Assembly: GCA_029582155.1 (NCBI GenBank)
Contig: CM055896.1
Coordinates: 8,884,482-8,948,481 of the forward strand
Source: Panopea generosa
Lineage: Eukaryota > Mollusca > Bivalvia > Adapedonta > Hiatellidae
Direction: 5' to 3'
DNA: 64,000 nucleotides
The notes under the pieces are model-generated. The model saw only the letters and a list, made by a program, of their open reading frames with translations, was not told the DNA's origin and made no database searches. Positions 63,441 to 64,000 of the stretch are shown piece after piece (position 1 is the stretch's first letter; each line of letters begins with the position of its first letter). Made by a program: the position numbers and the translations under genes.

Positions 63441-64000
63441 AACCAGTTTGCAGTGTAGTAGATTTTTATATATTTCAATCCTAGGGAGTAGAGCTGAGCA
63501 ACACCAACGAGTCATGCATCCAAGTTGAGTTGCTCAGACAAATACGAAGAGATCAGAAATCATATGATCATGGCATAGTTAAAAAAAATCAAATCTACAC
63601 CGGCTTTTTCACGAGACAAGCATGTTAATATAACACAATAAATATTTTGAGCACATTAAAAAGTAATACTAGAATAGCCAGCAATTCAGAGTTTAGTTTT
63701 ACTTCTGGAATTTCATAAATCAAATCAAATATAGATAATAAAGTGAAACATAATGCCTAACCTTACTTTGATATGATACCCCCATGGTTAATTTGGTTAG
63801 GTTTCACAAGAATCCAGTACAAAACTACTTATCTTGGGTATCAATTGCACTGAATTGACTTCAATCTCTCACCATAATTGAGCCAGGGTTACTGTCTATG
63901 TAAGTAGGGATTGTATAGATATGCATGCACGGAGAACATTTAAAACCAGAATTGATTTGGTTTTTTTTGACGAAACAGAACTGAGATAAATTCCAGCCAT
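63441..64000. other. Right edge, nothing recognised
   Basis: Unique AT-rich sequence; no coding or repeat signal. Confidence 0.45.

Noticed and set aside
63001-63515. Open frames of 146 (+) and 98 (-) codons
   Set aside because: Products of the 39-bp array (13 codons per unit).

Overview
This is a low-GC, repeat-rich animal genomic window from a eukaryote with spliced genes. The intron-exon structure, the abundance of tRNA-headed SINEs and short DNA transposons, and the protein sequence of the one clear gene point to a lophotrochozoan, most likely a bivalve mollusc. The species assignment is inference from the look of the repeats and was not checked against any database.

One host gene is clear: a CDKL5-type serine/threonine kinase on the + strand, covered by 15 exons from 10062 to 48566. 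The exon carrying the end of the N-lobe is the first seen. The exons for the start codon, glycine-rich loop and VAIKK lysine must lie upstream of the window. All 15 exons join in phase to a single 974-residue reading frame ending in TAA at 48564-48566, which with about 55 missing N-terminal residues gives about 1,030 residues, close to vertebrate CDKL5. The first six exons encode the kinase domain (HRD, DFG, SPE, the C-lobe). The last nine encode a long polar, probably disordered tail with a poly-lysine block. A 3' UTR of about 0.65 kb ends at an AATAAA at 49192.

Layout: 1-10061 is upstream sequence, probably intron, with two large minisatellites (54-bp unit, 1-1010; 31-bp unit, 2681-4310), SINEs, a mariner-type MITE and a hAT-like element nested in another repeat. 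10062-48566 is the kinase gene; its introns hold a 55-bp array (13241-14407), a 96-bp array (about 38040-39720), four SINE families (here called A, B, C, G) and MITEs of mariner, piggyBac and Harbinger type. 49214-64000 is non-coding as far as can be read: more minisatellites (30, 46, about 62, 36 and 39 bp units), a third piggyBac-type MITE and a long palindrome. It may include the 3' UTR of a convergent gene starting beyond the right edge.

About one fifth of the window is minisatellite. No tRNA or rRNA gene, CRISPR, operon, endogenous retrovirus or other virus-like element was seen, and no clear new gene system. The best leads are local: duplicated splice signals and exon edges inside the kinase gene, a TDY instead of TEY activation loop, nested transposon insertions whose empty sites can be read from other copies, and chimeric SINEs.
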